This document shows, piece by piece, positions 33,076 to 40,455 of a DNA stretch of 64,000 nucleotides. The notes under the pieces are model-generated. The model had not been told where the DNA came from. It was given only the letters and a program-made list of their open reading frames with translations, and searched no databases. The first letter of the stretch is position 1, and each line of letters opens with the position of its first letter. Where the stretch lies: NCBI GenBank assembly GCA_963811595.1, contig CAWERW010000002.1, positions 248,001-312,000 of the forward strand, in the 5' to 3' direction. The DNA comes from DASQFQ01 sp963811595. GTDB taxonomy: Bacteria; Actinomycetota; Thermoleophilia; Solirubrobacterales; Solirubrobacteraceae. Both the position numbers and the translations under genes were made by a program.

Positions 33076-33269
33076 CTCCCGTGCTCGAAGTCCCCACCAG
33101 CCCCGAGATCCCGACCACGCCCGTGGTTCCGGACGCGCCGGTCCAGCCGGCCGTCCCGGAGCCGGGCCCGGCGATCCCGGGCACCCCGGACGGGCCCGAG
33201 CCGCCGCAGCCGGACGACCCGGAGCCCGCCGATCCCGACGGGCCTGAGGTTCCGCCGCCCAACGAGTGA
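33072..33269 (+). CDS. Proline-rich acidic microprotein
   Basis: 65 aa from GTG 33072, overlapping the DUF892 stop (GTGA), and its own stop overlaps the antiporter GTG start (GTGA). 24 of 65 residues are proline, with many Asp/Glu and P-E/P-D pairs, so the chain must be extended and disordered. Retention of a frame coupled on both sides suggests it is translated, if only to deliver ribosomes to the antiporter. No homologous family recognised. A second Pro-rich frame sits at 52333. Confidence 0.6.
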   Translation: MTPVLEVPTSPEIPTTPVVPDAPVQPAVPEPGPAIPGTPDGPEPPQPDDPEPADPDGPEVPPPNE

Positions 33270-34615
33270 TCGCGCTCGCGGCGGACACCGGCTTCACGTT
33301 CGCCGACACCTTCCCGATCGGACTGCTGTTCGTCGGCGTCGCGGTCTTCGCGGCGGTCGGCGCGATGTCCCACGAGCACGAGCGGGCGTTCTCGGCATCG
33401 CTGATCTACCTCGGGCTCGGGGCGGGCGCGGCCCTCGCGATCACGCTGTTCGACATCGCCTGGCTCGACCCGCTCGAGGACGACGCGGTGATCGAGCACG
33501 TGGCGGAGATCACGTTGATCTTCGCGCTGTTCTCGTCCGGGCTGAAGCTCGACCGCATCCTGCACTGGCGCGGCTGGGGCTCCGTGGCGCGGTTGCTCGG
33601 CATCGCCATGCCGCTGACGATGGCGGGGGTGGCGCTGTTCGGCACCCAGGTGCTCGACCTGTCGCTGGCCGCCGCGCTGCTGCTGGGCGCGATCCTCTGC
33701 CCCACCGACCCGGTGCTGGCGGGCGACATCGGCGTCGGCCCGCCCGGCGACGAGGCCGAGCACGAGCCGAACTTCGCGCTCACCGCGGAGGCGGGCGGCA
33801 ACGACGGCCTCGCGTTCCCGCTCGTGCTGCTCGGGATCTTCGTGGCCGAGGAGGGCGGGACGGCCTGGCTCGGCGAGTGGCTGCTGGCCGACCTGCTCTA
33901 CGCGACCGTGGCCGGGCTGGCGATCGGGGCCGTCGTCGGCTGGGGGGCGGCCTGGAGCGTCCGGCGGCTGCGCGACCGCGAGCTGCTGGCCCCGGCGTTC
34001 GACGGCTACCACGCGGTCGCCGCCGCGCTGATCGCGTACGGCGCGGCCGAGGTGGCGGGCGGCTACGGCTTCCTCGCGGCGTTCGCGGGCGGGCTCGCCT
34101 TCCGGCGCTACGAGCACGACCACGAGCTCAACGGGCGCGTCCACGAGGGCGCCGAGCAGGTCGAGAAGTTCATGGAGCTGGCCGCGATCCTGATGCTCGG
34201 CTCGATGCTGACCGGGGCCGGGCTGACTGCGCCGGGCTGGGCAGGCTGGCTGCTCGCCGTCGTCCTGATCGTCGTCATCCGTCCGCTCGCCACCTTCGTC
34301 GCCTTGCTCGGCTCACAGGTCGAGGGCGCCGGCGGCCGCTCGTTCGTCGCCTGGTTCGGGGTGCGCGGCGTCGGCACCCTCTACTACACGGCGATCGTCG
34401 TCGGCGCCGGGGTGCTGTCGGGCGCCGAGGAGGAGCTCGTGGTGTGGACGGCGGTGGCGTGCGTGATCGTCTCGATCGTCGTCCACGGCATCACCGGCGG
34501 CCCGGCGCTGCGCCTGCTGTTCCGGAACCTGCGCGAGGAGGAGCGCGAGCGCGGCGACGAGTCGTCGCTCAGGCCGCGATCCGCTCCAGAGCCGGCGACG
34601 CCTCCCTCTCGTTGA
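33266..34615 (+). CDS. CPA1-type Na+(K+)/H+ antiporter
   Basis: 449 aa from GTG 33266. About 12-13 membrane helices with the CPA signatures: LCPTDPVLA (discontinuous helix 4) and AEAGGNDGLAFP, whose Asn-Asp pair marks the electroneutral CPA1 ion site. RGVGTLYY lies near the end. A ~35-residue charged cytosolic tail follows. Expected to exchange cytosolic Na+ or K+ for H+. The 3' end overlaps the convergent topoisomerase gene by 47 bp. Confidence 0.93.
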   Translation: MIALAADTGFTFADTFPIGLLFVGVAVFAAVGAMSHEHERAFSASLIYLGLGAGAALAITLFDIAWLDPLEDDAVIEHVAEITLIFALFSSGLKLDRILHWRGWGSVARLLGIAMPLTMAGVALFGTQVLDLSLAAALLLGAILCPTDPVLAGDIGVGPPGDEAEHEPNFALTAEAGGNDGLAFPLVLLGIFVAEEGGTAWLGEWLLADLLYATVAGLAIGAVVGWGAAWSVRRLRDRELLAPAFDGYHAVAAALIAYGAAEVAGGYGFLAAFAGGLAFRRYEHDHELNGRVHEGAEQVEKFMELAAILMLGSMLTGAGLTAPGWAGWLLAVVLIVVIRPLATFVALLGSQVEGAGGRSFVAWFGVRGVGTLYYTAIVVGAGVLSGAEEELVVWTAVACVIVSIVVHGITGGPALRLLFRNLREEERERGDESSLRPRSAPEPATPPSR

Positions 34616-35636
34616 GGAGGTCGAGCACCGCCCGCTCGATCACGGGCTGGTGGATCGGCAGCTCGCCCACCTCGTCGGTGTCGGCGATCTCCTCGAGCAC
34701 GCCGCGGATGATCAGCCCGCCCTGGTAGGCGTCGATGACCCGCGGGTCGATGTAGGAGGCGCGGCAGACCGCGGGCGTGTTGCCGAGGTAGTGCGAGACC
34801 TCCTTGACCGCGCGCGCCACCGCGCGCTTCTTGCCGGTCTTGCTGCCCGCCACCTCGCCCGACACGGCGAGCGCGATCGCCGCCAGCATCGTCGCCGCCC
34901 AGGTGCGGAAGTCCTTGGCCGAGAAGTCGTCGCCGGTGGCGTCCTTGAGGTACTCGTTGATGTCCGGCGAGCGCACGTCGCACCAGCGCCGGCCGTTCTT
35001 GTACGCGAGCAGCTCGGGCCCGCCGCCGCGCCGGCGCTTCAGCGCGGCCACGACCTCGAAGGCGTCGGGGTCGACGACGCCCTGGATGCGGCGCTTGCCG
35101 CTCTTGGCGGGGTAGTCGAACACCATCCCGGTGTGCTCGGGGTTCAGCGTGACGTGCTCCTTGCGCATCGTCGCGAGCCCGTAGGACTCGTTCTGGAGCG
35201 TGTACTCCTCTGAGCCGATGCGGAAGAAGCCGCGGTCGAGCAGCCGCACCGCGCAGGCCAGCACCCGCTCCCGGGTCAGCTGGCCGGTCGCCTCGAGGTC
35301 GGCGTCGATCCGCTCGCGCAGCTTCGGCAGCGCGCGGGCGAAGCGCACCATCTCCTCGAACTTCTCGGCATCACGTCGCGTTCGCCACTGCGGGTGGTAG
35401 AGGTACTGCTTGCGGCCCGCGGCGTCGATCCCCGTCGCCTGCAGGTGGCCGCGCGCGTCGGGGCAGATCCAGACGTCCTTCCACGCCGGCGGGATCCCCA
35501 GCTCGCCGATCCGCGCCAGATCCTCCGGCTCGGTGACCCGCTCGCCGTCGGCGTCGACGTACGTGAAGCCCTTGCCCTGCCTGCGCCGGGTCAGGCCAGG
35601 GGATGAGCAGTCGGCGCGGCGCAGCCGGGGAGACAT
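34569..35636 (-). CDS. DNA topoisomerase IB (poxvirus/bacterial type)
   Basis: 355 aa from ATG 35636. The N-terminal domain (GKGFTYVDADGERV ... LGIPPAWKDVWICPDARGHLQATG) precedes the catalytic domain. Active-site residues include KRRIQGV and DFRTWAAT, and the nucleophile is Tyr295 in CRASYIDP. It relaxes supercoils by reversible 3'-phosphotyrosyl cleavage. It is the last gene of the Ku operon, following Ku by 29 bp, which suggests a role in end processing or stress. Bacterial TopIB is often found beside NHEJ genes, but a direct link is inference. Confidence 0.95.
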   Translation of the reverse strand: MSPRLRRADCSSPGLTRRRQGKGFTYVDADGERVTEPEDLARIGELGIPPAWKDVWICPDARGHLQATGIDAAGRKQYLYHPQWRTRRDAEKFEEMVRFARALPKLRERIDADLEATGQLTRERVLACAVRLLDRGFFRIGSEEYTLQNESYGLATMRKEHVTLNPEHTGMVFDYPAKSGKRRIQGVVDPDAFEVVAALKRRRGGGPELLAYKNGRRWCDVRSPDINEYLKDATGDDFSAKDFRTWAATMLAAIALAVSGEVAGSKTGKKRAVARAVKEVSHYLGNTPAVCRASYIDPRVIDAYQGGLIIRGVLEEIADTDEVGELPIHQPVIERAVLDLLNEREASPALERIAA

Positions 35637-35665
35637 GACGAGAGTCTTCCCGGAGTGCGCCGGAA

Positions 35666-36553
35666 CTACTTCTTCGCGCCCGCCTTGGCGCGCGAGGAGG
35701 ACTTCTTCTCCGTCTTGGCCTTCCCGTTGGACTTGCCGTCCGACTTGCTGCTTCGCTCTCCGGCCTCGGGGTCCTTGACCGCGGCGAGGCTCGCCTCGAG
35801 CGCCGCCATCAGGTCGGGGACCTTCTCCGGCTCCTCCTCCTGCGGCTGGATGGCGATCTCCTCGCCGTCCGCCTTGCGCTCGATCAGCTCGAGGACCTTC
35901 TCGCGGTACTCGTCGTGGTACTTCGACGGCTCGAAGTCCGAGGCCAGCGAGTCGATCAGCTGCTGGGCCATCTTGAGCTCGCGGTCCGAGGTCTTGAGGT
36001 CCTTCGCCTCGGGCACGTCGTCGAGGTCGTCGGCGGGCACGACCTCGTCGTGGAAGATCATCGTCTCCATCGTCAGCACGTTGCCCGCGGCGGGGCGGAT
36101 CGCGACGAGCTGCTCCTTGGAGCGCAGCACGACCCGTGCGATCGCCACCTTGCCGGACTCGCGCATCGCCTCGAGCAGCAGCGCGTAGGCCTTGCCCGCG
36201 CCCTTGTCGGGGACGAGGTAGTACGGGTGGTCGTAGAAGATCGGGTCGATGTCCTCGAGGTCCACGAAGTCCTCGATGTCGATCGCGCGCGTCTTCTCGG
36301 GCGCGATCGAGTCGAGCTCCTCGGGCGTGACGACGACGTAGCGCTCCTTGGTCAGCTCGAAGCCCTTGACGATCTTCTCGTAGGGGACCTCCTCCTCCGT
36401 CACCGAGTCGACCCGCTTCTGGGCGATCCGGTGGCCGGTGTCGGCGTTGAGCTGATGGAAGCGGACGGTCTTGCGCGAGACCGCCGAGAAGAGCTTGACG
36501 GGCACGTTGACGAGCCCGAATGAGATCGCGCCGCTCCAGATCGACCGAGGCAT
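35666..36553 (-). CDS. ku: Ku protein (non-homologous end joining)
   Basis: 295 aa from ATG 36553, the usual bacterial Ku start (MPRSIWSGAISFGLVNVPVKL-like, split here to MPRSIWSG and GLVNVPVKL). AGGAG lies very close upstream. The Ku beta-barrel core spans residues ~10-190 and is followed by a helical C-terminal arm. A Ser/Lys-rich tail (~265-295) is typical of actinobacterial Ku, involved in DNA binding. It homodimerises as a ring on broken ends and recruits LigD modules, encoded at 31.1 and 40.5 kb. It follows an alpha/beta hydrolase gene by 4 bp. Confidence 0.97.
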   Translation of the reverse strand: MPRSIWSGAISFGLVNVPVKLFSAVSRKTVRFHQLNADTGHRIAQKRVDSVTEEEVPYEKIVKGFELTKERYVVVTPEELDSIAPEKTRAIDIEDFVDLEDIDPIFYDHPYYLVPDKGAGKAYALLLEAMRESGKVAIARVVLRSKEQLVAIRPAAGNVLTMETMIFHDEVVPADDLDDVPEAKDLKTSDRELKMAQQLIDSLASDFEPSKYHDEYREKVLELIERKADGEEIAIQPQEEEPEKVPDLMAALEASLAAVKDPEAGERSSKSDGKSNGKAKTEKKSSSRAKAGAKK

Positions 36554-36557
36554 GCTC

Positions 36558-37334
36558 CTATTGTGCCGAAAGACCGGAAGCGGCACGCAGAATTGCAGCG
36601 AGTGCGTCCGGCCGGTCCTCGGGCACGAACGTCAGCGAGTCTTCGATCCACTCGATTCTCGCCTGCGGGAAGTCGGCCGCGAGCCGCTCGGCGAGCGACG
36701 GCGGGAACACGAGCCGGTCCTCGCGCGCCCAGGCGAGCGTGACCGGCTTCTCGAAGCGGCGCAGGGCCGGCAGCGCGTCGAACAGGTGGCGGGAGTCGAC
36801 GCCGCGCAGCACCCGCCGCAGGTCGCGGCGGATCTCCGCGCGGCGGCTCGGCGCCGCCCACGCGTCGGTCACCACGAGCTCGATCGGGCGCTTGGCGAGC
36901 TTGCCGTAGGCGATCGGCAGCCTCCGCGCCGCCGGGACCCGCAGGCTCGCCGCGATCGCCTCCACGCCTCCGGGCACGCGCGCCGCGAGCTGCAGCGGGC
37001 GGAACAGCGGGGGGAAGAAGCGCTCGTAGGCGTCGCAGTTGGTGAGCACGAGCCCGCCGAGGCGCTCCGGGTGGTACGCCGCGACGAGCTGGGCGATCGC
37101 GCCGCCGGTGTCGTTGCCGACGAGCAGCACGTCGCGCAGGTCCTGCTCCTCGAGCATCCGCGCGACGAGCCGCGCGAGCCCGGGCGGCGTCAGGTCGGCG
37201 TGCGGCACCGGGATCTCGTGCGAGCCGAGCGGCAGCGTCGGCGCGTGCACGTCGAGCCCGTCGAGCTCGGGCACGACCTTGCGCCACAGCCGGTGGTCGG
37301 TGAGCAGCCCGTGGAGCAGGACGACGGTGGTCAT
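36558..37334 (-). CDS. Alpha/beta hydrolase
   Basis: 258 aa from ATG 37334, overlapping the methyltransferase stop by ATGA. Oxyanion region VLLHGLLTDHRLW; nucleophile-elbow position GNDTGG carries Asp in place of the usual Ser, as in haloalkane dehalogenase-type members. A late acidic residue lies in AWAREDRLVFPP and a candidate His is not obvious (the end reads DSLTFVPEDRPD, where a His would be expected). Catalytic competence is therefore uncertain. It sits in a redox/methylation/Ku operon; substrate unknown. Confidence 0.85.
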   Translation of the reverse strand: MTTVVLLHGLLTDHRLWRKVVPELDGLDVHAPTLPLGSHEIPVPHADLTPPGLARLVARMLEEQDLRDVLLVGNDTGGAIAQLVAAYHPERLGGLVLTNCDAYERFFPPLFRPLQLAARVPGGVEAIAASLRVPAARRLPIAYGKLAKRPIELVVTDAWAAPSRRAEIRRDLRRVLRGVDSRHLFDALPALRRFEKPVTLAWAREDRLVFPPSLAERLAADFPQARIEWIEDSLTFVPEDRPDALAAILRAASGLSAQ

Positions 37335-37933
37335 GCCGGGCGCAGACGGTAGACCGTCACGGGGCCGTCGGCGTCCTCGGCCAGGCGCTCGAACGCGGCG
37401 AGGAAGTCGTCGAGCGGCGCGCGGCCCGGGTCGGCGAGCCACAGCTCTCCGCGCTCGCCCAGCAGCCGCGGCAGCAGGTCGAGCAGCGGCTCGACGTTGC
37501 GCCGCTCGTAGAGCACGTCGGCGCCGAGCACGAGGTCCCACGGCGCTCGCGCCACGAGCGCCTCAGCCGCGGGTGGGTGGGCCCAATTCACGATCGCGGT
37601 CTCCAGCGCGGCGTCGTTGCGCTCCGCGTTGTCCGCCAGCAGCTCGATCGCCTGAGGCGACCAGTCGGTCGCCAGCACGCGGCCGCCGGCCAGGGCGGCG
37701 GCGAGGCTCGGCAGCCCGAGCCCGCAGCCCAGCTCGAGCACGCGCGCGCCCCGCAGCGCGCGGGCGGCGACGCGGCGCGCGAGCGCCACGCCGCTCGGCC
37801 ACAGCTCGGCCCAATAGGGCAGGAACTCCTCGTGCTCGAAGGCCCGCTCGTCGAGGAGCGCCTCCGCGTCGCGCGGGCGCAGCACCTGCAGCGCCGCGCC
37901 GCGCAGCGGCACGCTCTCCTCGACAAGATCCAC
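37331..37933 (-). CDS. Class I SAM-dependent methyltransferase (Methyltransf_16-like)
   Basis: 200 aa from GTG 37933, directly abutting the aldo/keto reductase stop with no spacing. The SAM motif is VLELGCGLGLPSLAAAL, motif II ATDWSPQAIELL, and WDLVLGADVLYE is the (D/N)-like post-II motif of the METTL21/Nnt1 group. HEEFLPYWAELWPSG precedes the SAM site. Likely a protein lysine or small-molecule methyltransferase; target unknown. Confidence 0.88.
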   Translation of the reverse strand: MDLVEESVPLRGAALQVLRPRDAEALLDERAFEHEEFLPYWAELWPSGVALARRVAARALRGARVLELGCGLGLPSLAAALAGGRVLATDWSPQAIELLADNAERNDAALETAIVNWAHPPAAEALVARAPWDLVLGADVLYERRNVEPLLDLLPRLLGERGELWLADPGRAPLDDFLAAFERLAEDADGPVTVYRLRPA

Positions 37934-38803
37934 CTAGCGCGTGGCGGCCTGCGTGATCGCCTCGAGCTCGCCGTCCGAGAGCGCGAGCACGGCGGCGCGG
38001 GCGGAGTCCGTGATGCTCTCCGGGCGGCTCGCGCCGGGGATCGGGATCACGGTCGGGCCGAGCGAGAGCAGCCACGCCAGCGCGACCTGCTGCGGCGAGA
38101 CGCCGTGCGCGTCGGCGGCGGCCTTGACCGGATCGACCTCGCCGGTGTCCTCGGAGTTGCCGATGCCGCCGAGCGGCGACCAGGGCAGGAACGCGATGCC
38201 GCGCTCCGTGCAGGCGTCGACCTCGCCCTTGGCGAGCGGCCCGGTGTAGCCGAGCGAGAGCTGGTTCTGCACGGCGACGATCTCCGCCACGCCCAGCGCC
38301 TCCTCGAGCTGCGCGACCGTGCAGTTGGAGAGGCCGATCCAGCGGATCTTGCCCTCGTCCTGGAGCTCCTTGAACGCGCCGACGGTCTCGGCGTAGGGCA
38401 CGTTCGGGTCGGGGCGGTGGTACTGGTAGAGGTCGATGCGGTCGGTGCCGAGCGCCTTCAGCGACGCCTCGCAGGCGGCGCGGATGTGCTCGGGGCGGCC
38501 GTCGAGCTCCCATGCGCCGCCGGGCCGGATGTGGCCGGCCTTGGTGGCGACGATGACGTCGTCGTAGCGGCCCTGCAGCGCCTTCGCGATCAGGCGCTCG
38601 TTGTGGCCGACCTCGTCCTCGTCCTTGCAGTAGGCGTCGGCGGTGTCGATCAGGTTGATCCCGGCGTCGAGCGCGGCGTGGATCGCGCGGATCGACTGCT
38701 CCTCGGGCGGTCTCCCGGACAGGGCCATCGGCATCGCGCCGAGGCCGATCGGAAACACCTCTGTATCCGCCAGGCGGCGGCTCTTCGTCTCGATAGTTGT
38801 CAT
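37934..38803 (-). CDS. Aldo/keto reductase
   Basis: 289 aa from ATG 38803. TIM-barrel NADPH reductase with the catalytic tetrad visible: Asp and Tyr in DTADAY, Lys in ATKAG and His in YQYHRPD. The C-terminal cofactor site is IPIPGASRPESI. It reduces aldehydes or ketones, probably a detoxification role. It seems to head the run AKR - methyltransferase - hydrolase - Ku - TopIB, all on the minus strand with gaps of 30 bp or less. The upstream amine oxidase gene ends 38 bp away and may be part of the same transcript. Confidence 0.93.
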   Translation of the reverse strand: MTTIETKSRRLADTEVFPIGLGAMPMALSGRPPEEQSIRAIHAALDAGINLIDTADAYCKDEDEVGHNERLIAKALQGRYDDVIVATKAGHIRPGGAWELDGRPEHIRAACEASLKALGTDRIDLYQYHRPDPNVPYAETVGAFKELQDEGKIRWIGLSNCTVAQLEEALGVAEIVAVQNQLSLGYTGPLAKGEVDACTERGIAFLPWSPLGGIGNSEDTGEVDPVKAAADAHGVSPQQVALAWLLSLGPTVIPIPGASRPESITDSARAAVLALSDGELEAITQAATR

Positions 38804-38841
38804 GTCAACAAACTTCCCCGGCGCGCGGCGATGACAAACGG

Positions 38842-40179
38842 TCAGGCGCGCAGCACGGCGGCCGCGGCGGCTTCCCCGGTCCGCACGGCCCCCTCCATGT
38901 ACCCGCTCCAGCGCTCGGCATGCTCGGCGCCGGCCCAGTGCAGCGGGCCGATCGGCGGGCGCAGCGCGGCGCCGCACGTCGTCCACGCGCCCGGCGGCAG
39001 GTAGGCGCCGTAGCAGCCGCGCGTCCACTCCTCCGCCGCCCAGTCCTGCTCATAGAACGCCTCCGGGCGGGCGGCGCGCGGGCCGAACAGGCGCGCGAGC
39101 GTGCCGAGCACCGCCTCGCGGCGGCGCTCCGCCGGCCAGGTCCCGAGCTCGCGCGCGAGCGCGCCCTCGAGGAACGCGAGCAGGACGCCCGGCGAGCCGT
39201 CGGGCGGCGAGTTGTCGAAGACCAGCTTCGCGGGGCCCGTGTCCGAGCCCGCCTGGCCGGTGAGCCCTTCGCGGCGCCAGAACGGCTCGTCGTAGACCGC
39301 GTGGCACTTGATCACCACGCCCTGCGGGGTCCGCTGGGTGAGCTGGTCGCGGAGCGCCGGAAGCGCCGGGCCGTAAGCGATGCGCCCCGCGAGCGTGGGC
39401 GACATCGCGACGATCGCCCGCGGCGCGCGCAGGCCGCCTGCGCTCACGCCGCGCTCGCCCCACTCGAGCGAGCGCACTGGCGTGCCGAGGCGCACGTCGA
39501 GGTCCTCGGCGAGGCGCAGCGACAGCCGCTGCGAGCCGCCCACGAAGCGGTCCTGCTGGGCGCCGCCCTCGGTCGCGATCAGCGCCTCGAACCCGCCCGC
39601 CGAGGCGACGTAGAAGAGCACGTGCAGGAGCGAGACGTCGGCGGGCTGGCACGCCCACACCGCCTCGACGACGCCCTCCATCAGCGCCCGCCCCTGGCGC
39701 GTGCGCAGGTTGCGCCGCAGCCACGTGTCGAACGTCTGCGCGTCCCAGCGCTCGGCGCGGCGCGCCGCCCACGGCGCCGCCACGGGCACCTTGCGCGCGA
39801 GCCGGTCGAGGCGGAAGCCGGCTTGGGCGAAGTCGGCGAGCGCGTGCGGCGCGAGCTTCGGGACGGTGCCGGTGTAGCGGCGCAGCTCGCCGTCGATCTC
39901 GATCAGATGCTCGCCGTCGCCGAACGTCGGGAACGTCTCGACCCCCAGCTCCGCCGCGAGCGCGGCCAGCCGGGCCTGCGTCGGCCCGATCCACTGCCCG
40001 CCCGCCTCGACGACCTTGCCGGGACCGACCTCCTGGTTGAGCGTCCGCCCGCCCACGCGGTCGCGCGCCTCGAGCACCGCGACGCTGCGGCCGGCGCGCG
40101 TCAGGTCGCGCGCGGCGACGAGGCCCGCGAGCCCGGCGCCGACGACGATTACGTCGACTTCATCCGCACCGCTTACCAT
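38842..40179 (-). CDS. Flavin-containing monoamine oxidase-like protein
   Basis: 445 aa from ATG 40179. An N-terminal FAD-binding Rossmann motif VIVVGAGLAGLVAARDL is followed by EARDRVGGRT, and the C-terminal FAD segment is LHWAGAEHAERWSGYMEGAV, as in amine oxidases (PF01593). GGQWIGPTQ is conserved in the putrescine/tyramine oxidase group. The final flavin segment lacks the Cys used for covalent FAD in mammalian MAO, so FAD is probably non-covalent. Substrate unknown. Its start is only 6 bp from the start of the opposite small gene. Confidence 0.92.
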   Translation of the reverse strand: MVSGADEVDVIVVGAGLAGLVAARDLTRAGRSVAVLEARDRVGGRTLNQEVGPGKVVEAGGQWIGPTQARLAALAAELGVETFPTFGDGEHLIEIDGELRRYTGTVPKLAPHALADFAQAGFRLDRLARKVPVAAPWAARRAERWDAQTFDTWLRRNLRTRQGRALMEGVVEAVWACQPADVSLLHVLFYVASAGGFEALIATEGGAQQDRFVGGSQRLSLRLAEDLDVRLGTPVRSLEWGERGVSAGGLRAPRAIVAMSPTLAGRIAYGPALPALRDQLTQRTPQGVVIKCHAVYDEPFWRREGLTGQAGSDTGPAKLVFDNSPPDGSPGVLLAFLEGALARELGTWPAERRREAVLGTLARLFGPRAARPEAFYEQDWAAEEWTRGCYGAYLPPGAWTTCGAALRPPIGPLHWAGAEHAERWSGYMEGAVRTGEAAAAAVLRA

Positions 40180-40185
40180 CGCCCT

Positions 40186-40386
40186 ATGCCACAGCACGAG
40201 CCCGACAACCGCAAGCGCGACGAGCTGAAGACCGAGAGCGGCCAGAAGTTCAAGGTCAAGCTCCCGCCCGGGATGGAGATCAAGCCGCTCGGCGCGACGA
40301 CCGAGGCGAAGCCGAAGCCGCCGCAGGCCGACGACCCGCGACCGGCGTTCCACCGGGACGTCGGCGGCCCCTACGGCGTCGCCTAG
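40186..40386 (+). CDS. Small hydrophilic hypothetical protein
   Basis: 66 aa from ATG 40186. Charged throughout, with KFKVKLPPGMEIKPLG in the middle and a Pro-rich C-terminus ending GGPYGVA. Codon third positions are strongly G/C. A possible -10 TACCAT (40174-40179) lies 6 bp upstream, which would give a leaderless mRNA. No family recognised. It ends in the left arm of an 18-bp inverted repeat shared with the convergent ligase gene. Confidence 0.6.
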   Translation: MPQHEPDNRKRDELKTESGQKFKVKLPPGMEIKPLGATTEAKPKPPQADDPRPAFHRDVGGPYGVA

Positions 40387-40455
40387 GAGTCGGTCAAAGA
40401 ACAGGCGCCGCGGATCGGGTGCACCGGGCGTGCCGACTTCTTTGACCGGCTCCTA
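40384..40455. terminator. Bidirectional terminator-like inverted repeat containing both stop codons
   Basis: Arms 40384-40401 (TAGGAGTCGGTCAAAGAA) and 40438-40455 (TTCTTTGACCGGCTCCTA) pair at 17 of 18 positions, the exception being a wobble. The first three bases of the left arm are the TAG stop of the small gene; the last three of the right arm are the stop of the ligase gene on the other strand. The 36-nt loop is GC-rich and itself partly self-complementary. Confidence 0.8.

Noticed and set aside
36558..37334. Call of haloalkane dehalogenase for the alpha/beta hydrolase
   Set aside because: The elbow Asp (GNDTGG) fits, but the halide-binding Trp context and a clear catalytic His are not visible, so only the fold is reported.
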